Positions 1 to 7,935 of a stretch of 12,468 nt of DNA are shown here, piece by piece (position 1 is the first letter of the stretch; the number at the start of each line of letters is the position of its first letter). Below the pieces are notes generated by a model. That model did no database searches and was not told the origin of the DNA. It was given only the letters and a program-made list of their open reading frames with translations. The DNA is taken from assembly GCA_007119795.1 (NCBI GenBank), contig SKOZ01000084.1:1-12468 (forward strand). Direction: 5' to 3'. Source of the stretch: Planctomycetales bacterium (lineage in GTDB: Bacteria > Planctomycetota > Planctomycetia > Pirellulales > Thermoguttaceae). A program made the translations under genes and the position numbers.

Positions 1-283
1 CAAGGCTGGGCTTCTCGACGGAGGTCTTGATGATGGCTCTCGACAAGGTGCAATCCTCGGCAGGCAAGGGACGGTTGGACGGGGCAAAGACCGGCGGATA
101 GGTCATCTCGGCACGGACTTCGAGCACAACAGGTGCCAAACCCTCCTTCGACACGGGAAAGAAGCCCGTAAGACCTTGTCGCAAAAAGACTTCGGCCGAT
201 GCTTCCCCCCGGACCCGTTCCCTGGGAGAGCCGACGCGCTGCAATCGGTCAGCAGCCGCGGCAACGGGTGTCGCCGTTGGGCA
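1..283 (-). pseudogene. Open minus-strand frame running off the left edge; partial or decayed gene
   Basis: Reading the minus strand leftward from 283, there is a stop-free frame of about 94 codons to the window edge. Its last third looks protein-like, for example VLEVRAEMTYPPVF and SRAIIKTSVEKPSL, and its third codon positions are clearly richer in G+C (roughly three quarters or more) than the surrounding bases. No convincing start codon with a ribosome-binding site is visible. The same frame continues upstream through an in-frame TGA (284-286) and an in-frame TAG (338-340) to a hydrophobic stretch, AVWVVLVVSLLAGS, that resembles a signal-peptide core. This suggests a secreted-protein gene broken by stop codons. 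It could instead be an intact gene starting at an internal GTG or ATG, or a chance open frame. I do not recognise the family. Confidence 0.3.
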
Positions 284-792
284 TCACGCTGGAAAGGGCA
301 GCCTGGGAACGTCGGCAGCTGCGGAAACGGCACCTCGCTACCGTGAACCGGCCAGCAGCGAGACGACCAAGACAACCCAGACTGCCCCTGCATCGTAGAC
401 GTCGGGCGTCCCTGAAAAACACTTCCAATGCCCAAGAGCGGCACAGACATCCAATTCATTACACACTACGCGAGCAACCAAAGCTATCAAATTGCAGCAT
501 CTTGTCAACCCGCAAAGAAGGGAAGTGTGGGATGTCTAAGCAGTCCAGGCACTATTCGGTTAAGATACCCGGGAGGCTCTCGCTAATACACGTCCGAGAT
601 CGTAGCTCTTATGGGGAGTTCGGCATTGCATTATGGACATTTCAGGTGGCTTAATGCCGCCCCTAAGGGTGGAATCAAGGGATTCACCTCTGGGTGGATC
701 GCGTGGAAAAGGGGAACGGCTGCAGACTCCCCCACCGGCCGTGTGGTTCTAGACGTTATCCCCTTACTATTGATTACAGAGAAGTCCGCCCC
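284..792. other. Gene-poor stretch, lower G+C
   Basis: I see no convincing gene here. From about 420 to 660 the sequence is close to half G+C, against about two thirds in the genes downstream. The frames that cross it give low-complexity, Arg/Pro/Ser-rich or Cys/Trp-rich translations typical of non-coding DNA. One short plus-strand frame, starting at ATG 532 and ending at 654 (40 residues, MSKQSRHYSVKIPG...), has a purine-rich stretch upstream but no recognisable feature. A small stem-loop with one bulge lies at 668-688 (GGTGGAATC / GATTCACC around AAGG). It has no T-run, so I do not call it a terminator. Confidence 0.4.
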
Positions 793-1014
793 ATGGTTCG
801 TCTTCTGCCGCAGGCCTTGCTCGTTTTGATGCTCGTGGCCGTTCCGGCGGCTCGCGCCGAGCAACCGATGGACCTCGACGGCTTCTCGGTGAGTGAGTTT
901 CCCCAAGCAGCCTCCAGCACCGGCCTCCGAGTAGCCTGCCATCGCATCGGCGAGGCAGCCGGCGAGGGCCGGTTCCCGGTATGCGCCTGGTGGTCGTACG
1001 GCCTGAAATGGTAA
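793..1014 (+). CDS. Small putative secreted protein, possibly truncated
   Basis: Starting at ATG 793 the frame encodes 73 residues. The first 22 form a convincing Sec signal peptide: Arg at position 3, a hydrophobic core LLVLMLVAVP, and an ARA cleavage site before EQPMDLDGF. The remaining 51 residues hold two cysteines (in VACHRIG and FPVCAWW), show no motif I recognise, and end at TAA followed by a second in-frame TAG. A signal peptide this clear with so short a mature part suggests either a small secreted protein or the 5' remnant of a larger secreted-protein gene. The ribosome-binding site is weak (AGAGAAG). It lies 262 bases upstream of the HzsA-like pair on the same strand, and I see no functional link. 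The signal peptide is seen; expression and intactness are not established. Confidence 0.4.
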   Translation: MVRLLPQALLVLMLVAVPAARAEQPMDLDGFSVSEFPQAASSTGLRVACHRIGEAAGEGRFPVCAWWSYGLKW

Positions 1015-1261
1015 TAGGAGCAAGAACGTTTCTGGCGTTCTCACCCGGGCCTTCACATTACGTCCCCTTCGTTTCAAGCATCAGGCATCGTCACCGACGC
1101 AGACGATGACTCCTGCTGCGGCTGGACGGCACGGGGTGACTCCCTTCCGCAATTGCTCCGTGCGAGGCGGCATGTTACAAACGGTGCAGGTTTCACGGCC
1201 GTATCCGGACGGATGCCGGCTGTGGCAGCCGCCCGGACCGGTCGAAGACGCGCTCCGCAAT

Positions 1262-1266
1262 GGAGG
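1262..1266 (+). promoter_or_regulatory. Ribosome-binding site deciding the start at 1277
   Basis: GGAGG lies 10 bases before ATG 1277. The open frame extends upstream to about 1106, but that extension translates to non-conserved sequence and would bury the signal peptide. The combination of this site and the signal peptide fixes the start. An immediately following ATG at 1280 is a less well spaced alternative. Confidence 0.65.
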
Positions 1267-1276
1267 ATCCTGCGCC

Positions 1277-4200
1277 ATGATGTACCGCTCTCTCGCCGTG
1301 GGAGCCGCCGCGCTGGCGGCAGGAGTCCTGCTCGCGGCAACGCCGCTGGCAGCGACCCCGGTACGCGAAGGCCTCGTCCTCTGGCTCGACGCCGGCGACG
1401 CCTCGACGATCACCGTCGGGGAAGGCGGTCGGGTCGATCGCTGGACGGGCAAGCTCGAGGGACAGGGCACCGCCGTGCCGCCGGCCGCCGAACGGCGCCC
1501 CCGTTATGTGCCCGATGCGATGGGCGGGCAGCCGGCGATTCGCTTCCATCAGGGAGAGCATCTTCGGTTGACCGGCACGGGCAGCGCATTGGACTTCCGG
1601 CCGGGTGATGAATATACCGTTCTGGTCGCCTATCGCCACGCCGCGAATCAGTTCGGCACGCTGCTTGCGAAAGGGGGCGGCGAGGCGAGCCGGCGGTCGT
1701 ACCAGTTCTACGTCACGCCCGCGAACCTGGGTGCCATTGCCTTCGGGGCGATGCACGAGGTGCCCAATGCGCCCGGGGAGAACATCGCGGCCTTCGTGTG
1801 CGACGGTTCGACGGTCGAGGTTCACGCCGCCGGCGAGCAGGTGCTGGAGTTCGAGGCCGGTCAGGGCGTTTCCGACGTCGACGTCCTCATCGGCGCCCGG
1901 CGCGAGCACGACGACAATTCCGGCACGTTCTACCCCTTCTCCGGCGACATCGCCGAGATCCTCGTGTACCGCCGGGCGCTCGACGCAGGGGAACACGCTG
2001 CCGTGGGACGCTATCTCTCAGAGAAGTACGGCCTGATCACTGCCTACCTGGAAGGCGACGCCGCCGACCGCCTCTTGACGGCCCTCCGCGAACCCGGTTG
2101 GGAGGCCCGCGCCGAGCGGCTCGTCGCCAATCTGGCGCGCGTGGAGGAGGATGGTGCCGCGGCCCTCGAAGCGCTGCTGGCGCAAGAGCCGGCGGCGGCG
2201 CTGGACGTGGCCGAGCTGCTGGTACGCGCCAGCGAGCAGAATCGGCTTTCGGACACGCTGGCCGCCTTGGCCGGCCGGCTGCTCGAGTCGGACGACCACT
2301 TCGTGCGGAGCCTGGCCGAGTGGGCCATCGCCATGAAGGTGGGCGGAGAAAACAATGGGCAGACCGCCGTATGGCCCAAGCCCGCTGGCCCTGCCTGGTA
2401 TGCGGCGTGGGCGAACCTCGACGGGGACTTCCTGCTTACGGCCGATTGGGTCCGCCAGGCCACAACCGCCGAGATCCACCGCGACCCGGCGGGCCTGGCC
2501 GACTCGGTCGCCGCGATGATCGCGCGGGCGGAGCGGATGGTCCACGATCATGGAGCGGCGGAGACGCCACCCCAACTCGCCACCCTGCAGTCGCTCCACG
2601 ACGCCATGATGGCGATCGTTGTCGAAGAGGCCGCCGCCGAAGAGGCGGCGGCGGCCCAGCCGGCCGACGCCGGCCCTCTCCGCCTGGCCGCCGTGCAGCG
2701 CCACTGGCTCGAGGCGCGGGAGGTGCTCCGGGAATTCGTCTTCGCCCAGGCGCCGATCGACTTCGACGAGCTGGTCTTCATACGCCGCTTCGCCCCCCAC
2801 ACCGTAGCCAACATCACCCGCGCCTACGCGTGGCGGTACAAGCCCGGGGGGGACATCGTCGTCCTCTCGGGCATCCATCCGGGCGGCGCGGTCCGCGACC
2901 TCATCGACGGCCGCCTCGGTCCCGGGCACGTCCGCGGCATGGATCTCTGGTGGGAGGCCGACCGCCTCGTCTTCAGCTACGCTCGTCAGGGCGACTGGCC
3001 GCCCCACGTGGACACCACCGACAGCGTCGTCGAGGGGACCCACGTCTGGGAGCTGCGAAACCGCCACGAGCCGCTGCAGATCTACGAGGTGGGCACGGAC
3101 GGCTCGCGGCTCCGCCAGCGCACGGACCACCCCTACTGGAACGATTTCGAGCCGACGTGGACGGCCGCGGGCGACGTCGTCTTCTCCTCCGACCGCGCCG
3201 GCCGCTCCCAGCAGTGCGGTGCCTTCGACTACGACCACTCGAGCTTCAACCTCTACCGGCTCACGCCCGAGGGCGTCATCCACCCGCTGACCGACAGCAA
3301 GGACACCGATCGTTATCCGCACAGCCTGGACAACGGGCTCATCGCCTTCACGCGGTGGGAATACCAGGAGCGGCACTTCATGGAGGTCCACTCCATCTGG
3401 ACCGCCCGCCCCGACGGTACCCTGGCCGACGCCCTCTTCAAGCAGCACATGCCCGCACCGCTGGGGCTGCGCGACGTACGATCGATTCCCGGGTCGAACG
3501 ATCTCGTGGCGATCGCCGCCGGCCATCACACGTACGCGTTCGGCCCCGTGGTTACCGTGAGCCCGCGCTACGGACTCAACAATGAAGAAGGGCTCATGAT
3601 CGTAACGCCCGGCGTCCGGCCCCAAGAGGGACCGATGGGCGGGCGCCCCGTGGCCGAGGGGGGCGTCGCCGATCGGGGCGGCCTCTACGAGGCGCCCTGG
3701 GCGCTCTCCGAGAGGGCGTTCCTCGCGGCCTACGCCTACGCCCGGCCGAACTGCACTTCGCTGTGCGGCGCCGACTCCAACGGCTTCGCCATCTACTACT
3801 TCGACAGCTACGGCAACAAGGAGCTCGTCTTTCGCGACCTTTTGATGTCGTGCACCATGCCCATTCCCCTGCAGGAGCGCCCGCAGCCGGCCGTCTTTCC
3901 CGAGGCCACCGATCCGCAGGCGGCCTACGCCACCCTTTTCGTCGCGGACGTCTACGCGGGCATGCCCGAGGTGCCCCGCGGGAGCGTCAAGTCGCTGCGC
4001 ATCGCCCAGCGCGTCGGCTGGCCCTACACGCCCGAGCACGGCCAGATGACCTACATCTCGGGTAACGCCTGGCAGGACCAGTTCGGCTTCTGGTCGTGGG
4101 CGCCGGTCCGCGTGATCGGCGATGTTCCGGTCGAGGACGACGGCTCGGCCCACTTCCGCGTCCCCGCCAACACGGCCGTCTATTTCCAGGCGCTCGACGA

Positions 4201-4900
4201 GCGCGGCATGGAAGTGCGGCGCATGCGGTCGATGGTCAGCGCCCAGGCGGGCGAGACGCGCGGTTGCGTGGGCTGCCACGAGTCGAGGGCCGTTGCGGGC
4301 GTTTCCCAGGCCACCCGGCTGACCGCCTTGTCGCGCCCCGCCAACCTGCCCGCCGCCCCGCCCTGGGGTGCCGAACGATTGTTGGGGTACGAGTGGCTCG
4401 TGCAGCCGATCTTCAATCGCCATTGCGTGGCCTGCCACGGGCCGGACGAACCCGCCGGCGGAATCGATCTGACGGACCACCGCGCGGACGACGGTTTCGT
4501 GCAGTCGTTCCGCACGCTCTTCGGAAGGGAGGTCGCAGGGGAGGAGTCGGCACCGCGGCTGGTCTCCGTGTCGGACCGCTTCAGCGATTCCAGCGTCACG
4601 CAGCCGATGGCGTTCGGCTCGCACCGCAGCCGGCTCATCGATGTGCTCTTGGACGACGAACGGCATGCGGACGAGGTTCAGCTTTCCGCAGAGGAATGGA
4701 GCGCGCTGGTGACGTGGATCGATGCGAACGCTCCCTATTTCGATACCTTCTATAACCGGCGGCCCGCCGATGGGGGTCCGCCGCGGCGCGAAGCCGTTGC
4801 GATTCCGCTTCCGGCACCCTTCGGCAGTGCTCCGGCCAAACCACCGTGCGGTACAGCCGATGGGGATCTTGCCGGCGAGCCGGCAAGCTCGGGGCATTGA
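1277..4900 (+). CDS. Exported LamG-domain, HzsA-related diheme c-type cytochrome with PD40-like propeller (paralog 1)
   Basis: The protein has 1207 residues. A Sec signal peptide covers residues 1-26 or so (MYRSLAVGAAALAAGVLLAA, Ala-rich cleavage region). Residues about 31-253 are a LamG/concanavalin-type domain, opening with GLVLWLDAGD and closing with IAEILVYRRALDAGEHAAVG. A helical stretch with an E/A-rich linker (about 450-470) follows. From D495-F496 (FDELVFIRR) the HzsA-related core begins, with propeller-type repeats such as GDVVFSSDRAGRS, LYRLTPEG and FTRWEYQERH, and a cysteine at C647. After a beta-rich segment come two heme c motifs: C997-V-G-C1000-H1001 and C1050-V-A-C1053-H1054. 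The C-terminus contains TWIDANAPYFDTFYNRRP. Family knowledge: HzsA is the alpha subunit of anammox hydrazine synthase, but related proteins occur widely in planctomycetes that are not known to make hydrazine. A periplasmic redox role is inferred; the substrate is unknown. It probably shares a transcript with the paralog downstream, 60 bases away with no terminator between them. Confidence is high for the gene and architecture, low for catalytic function. Confidence 0.88.
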   Translation: MMYRSLAVGAAALAAGVLLAATPLAATPVREGLVLWLDAGDASTITVGEGGRVDRWTGKLEGQGTAVPPAAERRPRYVPDAMGGQPAIRFHQGEHLRLTGTGSALDFRPGDEYTVLVAYRHAANQFGTLLAKGGGEASRRSYQFYVTPANLGAIAFGAMHEVPNAPGENIAAFVCDGSTVEVHAAGEQVLEFEAGQGVSDVDVLIGARREHDDNSGTFYPFSGDIAEILVYRRALDAGEHAAVGRYLSEKYGLITAYLEGDAADRLLTALREPGWEARAERLVANLARVEEDGAAALEALLAQEPAAALDVAELLVRASEQNRLSDTLAALAGRLLESDDHFVRSLAEWAIAMKVGGENNGQTAVWPKPAGPAWYAAWANLDGDFLLTADWVRQATTAEIHRDPAGLADSVAAMIARAERMVHDHGAAETPPQLATLQSLHDAMMAIVVEEAAAEEAAAAQPADAGPLRLAAVQRHWLEAREVLREFVFAQAPIDFDELVFIRRFAPHTVANITRAYAWRYKPGGDIVVLSGIHPGGAVRDLIDGRLGPGHVRGMDLWWEADRLVFSYARQGDWPPHVDTTDSVVEGTHVWELRNRHEPLQIYEVGTDGSRLRQRTDHPYWNDFEPTWTAAGDVVFSSDRAGRSQQCGAFDYDHSSFNLYRLTPEGVIHPLTDSKDTDRYPHSLDNGLIAFTRWEYQERHFMEVHSIWTARPDGTLADALFKQHMPAPLGLRDVRSIPGSNDLVAIAAGHHTYAFGPVVTVSPRYGLNNEEGLMIVTPGVRPQEGPMGGRPVAEGGVADRGGLYEAPWALSERAFLAAYAYARPNCTSLCGADSNGFAIYYFDSYGNKELVFRDLLMSCTMPIPLQERPQPAVFPEATDPQAAYATLFVADVYAGMPEVPRGSVKSLRIAQRVGWPYTPEHGQMTYISGNAWQDQFGFWSWAPVRVIGDVPVEDDGSAHFRVPANTAVYFQALDERGMEVRRMRSMVSAQAGETRGCVGCHESRAVAGVSQATRLTALSRPANLPAAPPWGAERLLGYEWLVQPIFNRHCVACHGPDEPAGGIDLTDHRADDGFVQSFRTLFGREVAGEESAPRLVSVSDRFSDSSVTQPMAFGSHRSRLIDVLLDDERHADEVQLSAEEWSALVTWIDANAPYFDTFYNRRPADGGPPRREAVAIPLPAPFGSAPAKPPCGTADGDLAGEPASSGH

Positions 4901-4960
4901 GGGGTGCCAGGGCGCAACGGCAGATGCTCTCGGTTGGCATGAACAGGAAAGGACAATGCG

Positions 4961-7786
4961 ATGCTGCGCGGCACTCTGGCAATCGTCCTGGGGCTTTTCT
5001 GCACGGCGGGATGGGCCGCCCCCGGTTGGGCGGCGGGGCCGAGCGTCGCTGAAGTGGTTGCCGACTGCGGGGCGGCGATCGCGAGCTCCGGTCCGGAGAC
5101 GGCAGCCCGAGTGATCGCCGAGGCGCTGGCGGATCCGCAGAACGATCCGATCGTACCTGCCGAGGCCCTCTGGCAGCTTGCCCAGCAGGGCGAGCTCGGC
5201 GATCCGCTCGCCGCCGCCGCGGCGGACCTATTGGATCACGACGACCCCTTCGTGCGCGCCCTGGCGGAGTGGGCCATCGCCATCCGCGTCAACAGCGACA
5301 ACAACGGCCGCGACGTCGTCTGGCCGCAGCCCGATCCGCCCTCGTGGTTTTCCAGGTGGTCGGAACTCGACGGGGACTTCCTTATCGAGGCCGATTACGC
5401 GCGGCTGGCCGTCACCTGGGATATCCACCGCGACGGCGGGAGACTGCTGGACTCGCTCGGCAAGATCATCGAGCGCGCTCGAGGTGCCGCCGGGGAGGTC
5501 GCCCCCACGGCGCCGGCCGAGACCCACGCTATGGTCGCCGAGCAGCTCGCCGCCCTGGAGGAGATCCGCCGCGAGCTCGCCCGCAGGGTGGAGGAGGCGC
5601 CGGAGGACCTCGTATCCCACCGCCGGCTGTGGCTGGCGGCGCGGCGGGCCGCACGGCCCATCGTGCTGGCGAACGAGGCGGTCGACTTCGATCAGATCGT
5701 CTTCATCATGAGGCATTCGGCGCACAGCCACCGCAACATCACCGGCTCCCAGTACCCATGGGTCCATAAACCAGGCGGTGACGTCGTCGTGAAGATGGGG
5801 CTCGATCCGGCCGATCCGGTGCGGGGAGTGATCGACGGGCAGCTCGGCCCGGGGCATGTGCGGGGCATCGACCTCTGGTGGGACGGCGACCGCGTGGTCT
5901 TCGGCTTCGCACGGCAGCCCGGTTGGCCGCCCGAGCACGACCCCATCCGCGGCAACCACGTATTCCTCCTCCGAGGCCAACAGACGCCCATCCACCTGTA
6001 CGAGATCGGCATCGACGGCAGCGGGCTGCGGCAGGTGACCGGCCACCCCTACTGGAGCGACCTGGAGCCGACCTACACGGCCGACGGCCGCATCGTCTTT
6101 GCCTCCGACCGCAACGGCCGCTCCTCGGAGTGCGGCCGGTTCTCCGCCGACCACACGGTGGTCAACCTCTACTCGGTCACGCCCGACGGCCGCACCATCC
6201 GCCGCCTCAGCGACAACAAGGACATCGACCGCTACCCCCACAGCCTCGACGACGGCACCATCGCCTACACCCGCTGGGAGTACCAGGAGCGGCACTTCTT
6301 CGAGGTCCACTCCATCTGGCGGGTGCGCCCCGACGGCACCATGGCCGATGCCGTCTTCGGCCAGCACGACCCCGCTCCCATGAGCTTCCGCGACACGCGC
6401 TCGGTGCCGGGCACGTCCAAGCTGGTCTCCATCGCCTCGGGACACCACACCTTCGCCTACGGGTCGGTGGTGGTCGTCGACCCGCGGGCCGGGATCAACC
6501 ACGTGCCGGATGCGATCCGCATCGTCACGCCGCACATCCGCCTCGAGGAAGGGCCGATGGCCGGCCAACCGGTTCCGGAAGGTGGCGTCCCCGACCGCGT
6601 GGGCCTCTTCCAGACGCCTTGGGCCCTCTCGGAATCGTGCTTCCTCGTCTCCTACTCGCCCGCGCTGCCTCCCTCGAACGCGGAGGGCGACGACAACGCC
6701 ACCGGCTTTGCCCTCTACCTGATCGACGTGCACGGCAACAAGGAGCTGATCCATCGCGATCAGATCTACTCCTCGGCCTTCCCCATACCGCTCAAGCCGC
6801 GGCAGCGGCCGCCGGTGCTCCCCGACGCCACCGATCCGGCCCGGCAGTGGGCGACGACTTTCGTAGGCGACGTGTACCAGGACCTGGAGGGGATCGAGCG
6901 GGGCGCGGCAAAATACCTGAGGATCTCCCAGCGCATCGGGTGGCCGCTGGATGCGGAGATCGGCGCCATGCGGTATATCCCCGGCAACGCCTGGGAGTAC
7001 CAGTTTGGATACTGGGCGTGGGCCCCCCCGCGGGTCATCGGCACGGTCCCCGTCGAGGAGGACGGCTCGGCGCATTTCCGGGTGCCCGTAGACGAGGCCG
7101 TCTACTTCCAGCTCCTCGACGAAAACCACATGGAGCTGCGGCGGATGCGAAGCCATATCACCTTCCAGCCGGGAGAGGTCCGCGGCTGCGTGGGGTGCCA
7201 TGAGTCGAAGCCCACGGCGCCGCTTCCGTCGGCACACATGCCCTCGGCCCTGCGGCGGCCGCCGCAGGTGCCCCAGCCGCCTCCCTGGGGGGCGGAGCGG
7301 CTCTTGGGCTATGAATGGCTGGTGCAACCGATCTTCGAGCGGCACTGCGTCACGTGCCACGAATCGCACGGACCCGGGGCCGCGGTCGACTTGACCGCCA
7401 CGCCCACCGAGGGCGGCTTCTTCCAGTCGTTCCGGACCCTCTTCGGCCAGCCCACCTCCGGCGGGCAGGGCCCGGTGCTCGTCTCGCTCTCCGACCGTTT
7501 CTCCGGCTCCGAAGTGACCGAACCCAAGGAGTTCGGGTCCCACCGCAGTCGGCTTGCCCGCGTCCTCTTGGACGATTCGCTGCACCGCGACGAGGTCGAT
7601 CTGAGCGAGGAGGAATGGATCGCCCTGGTGACGTGGATCGACGCCAACGCGCCCTACCACGACACGTTCTACAACCGCCGGCCGGCGGACGGCGGTCCCC
7701 CGCGGCGCGACGTCCGCCCGGAGCTCCCGTCCCCGTTCGCCTCCCGCAGCCTGCCGCTGCTCCAGGAGACACCGCTTCCCGATTGA
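4961..7786 (+). CDS. Exported HzsA-related diheme c-type cytochrome with PD40-like propeller (paralog 2)
   Basis: The protein has 941 residues. The start ATG 4961 follows AGGAAAGGA (4945-4953) at 7 bases; an ATG at 4956 is out of frame. A Sec signal peptide (MLRGTLAIVLGLFCTAGWAA) leads into a helical region at about 30-240, which shares with paralog 1 the motifs VRALAEWAIAIRV and ELDGDFLIEADYAR. The core starts at D242-F243 (FDQIVFIMRH) and includes ASDRNGRSSECG with C391, YTRWEYQERHFFEVHSIW, and a beta segment with EEDGSAHFRVPV. Two heme c motifs follow, C743-V-G-C746-H747 and C796-V-T-C799-H800, 53 residues apart exactly as in paralog 1. The tail TWIDANAPYHDTFYNRRP is also shared. It lacks the LamG domain, and the difference in length between the paralogs is nearly all LamG. 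Likely periplasmic, with a redox or electron-transfer role; the substrate is unknown. No HzsB- or HzsC-like gene lies in this window, so hydrazine synthesis is not implied. Confidence 0.88.
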   Translation: MLRGTLAIVLGLFCTAGWAAPGWAAGPSVAEVVADCGAAIASSGPETAARVIAEALADPQNDPIVPAEALWQLAQQGELGDPLAAAAADLLDHDDPFVRALAEWAIAIRVNSDNNGRDVVWPQPDPPSWFSRWSELDGDFLIEADYARLAVTWDIHRDGGRLLDSLGKIIERARGAAGEVAPTAPAETHAMVAEQLAALEEIRRELARRVEEAPEDLVSHRRLWLAARRAARPIVLANEAVDFDQIVFIMRHSAHSHRNITGSQYPWVHKPGGDVVVKMGLDPADPVRGVIDGQLGPGHVRGIDLWWDGDRVVFGFARQPGWPPEHDPIRGNHVFLLRGQQTPIHLYEIGIDGSGLRQVTGHPYWSDLEPTYTADGRIVFASDRNGRSSECGRFSADHTVVNLYSVTPDGRTIRRLSDNKDIDRYPHSLDDGTIAYTRWEYQERHFFEVHSIWRVRPDGTMADAVFGQHDPAPMSFRDTRSVPGTSKLVSIASGHHTFAYGSVVVVDPRAGINHVPDAIRIVTPHIRLEEGPMAGQPVPEGGVPDRVGLFQTPWALSESCFLVSYSPALPPSNAEGDDNATGFALYLIDVHGNKELIHRDQIYSSAFPIPLKPRQRPPVLPDATDPARQWATTFVGDVYQDLEGIERGAAKYLRISQRIGWPLDAEIGAMRYIPGNAWEYQFGYWAWAPPRVIGTVPVEEDGSAHFRVPVDEAVYFQLLDENHMELRRMRSHITFQPGEVRGCVGCHESKPTAPLPSAHMPSALRRPPQVPQPPPWGAERLLGYEWLVQPIFERHCVTCHESHGPGAAVDLTATPTEGGFFQSFRTLFGQPTSGGQGPVLVSLSDRFSGSEVTEPKEFGSHRSRLARVLLDDSLHRDEVDLSEEEWIALVTWIDANAPYHDTFYNRRPADGGPPRRDVRPELPSPFASRSLPLLQETPLPD

Positions 7787-7829
7787 AGCGCACCCGGAGA
7801 CACGCGGGAAGGCAGCGTAACCGTCCACG

Positions 7830-7910
7830 GGGGACTGTCCCGATTATGGCGGCCGTAGAAGGTAGTCCTCGTGGATGGGGCCATTCGGCCGCGAAAATGG
7901 GACGGTCCCC
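7830..7910. repeat. REP-like imperfect inverted repeat in a convergent gap
   Basis: The left arm (7830-7855) and right arm (7886-7910) are imperfect reverse complements: about 22 of 26 positions pair, with three mismatches and one gap. They flank a 30-base loop. Each arm carries its own short palindrome, GGGACTGTCCC on the left and GGGACGGTCCC on the right, and each inner end is GCGGCCG or its complement. The loop contains GGTAG. It fills most of the 149-base space between the convergent genes ending at 7786 and 7936. This layout resembles paired REP elements of the kind mobilised by REP-associated (Y1/RAYT) transposases; no such transposase is in the window. As RNA it would fold from either strand and could act as a two-way terminator or transcript stabiliser, which is inference. 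Confidence 0.6.
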
Positions 7911-7935
7911 TTCGGCCGGCGCGGCCGAGGGGGCC

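Noticed and set aside
1023..1041. Six-base-pair stem AGAACG / CGTTCT just after the small frame's stop, as a terminator
   Set aside because: The stem is short and lacks a T-run; chance is likely.
1106..1276. Longer N-terminus for the LamG/HzsA-like protein
   Set aside because: The extension gives unconvincing sequence and would bury the signal peptide; GGAGG before ATG 1277 fits better.
2018..4897. A 959-codon open frame on the minus strand opposite paralog 1
   Set aside because: It mirrors the codon structure of the plus-strand gene in G+C-rich DNA; its translation is Arg/Val/Gly/His-rich without motifs.
1277..7786. True hydrazine synthase locus
   Set aside because: No HzsB- or HzsC-like gene is present, G+C is far from that of anammox bacteria, and the first heme site lacks the tyrosine I recall for HzsA.
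5228..7828. An 866-codon open frame on the minus strand opposite paralog 2
   Set aside because: Same mirror effect; the plus strand has signal peptide, heme motifs and propeller motifs.
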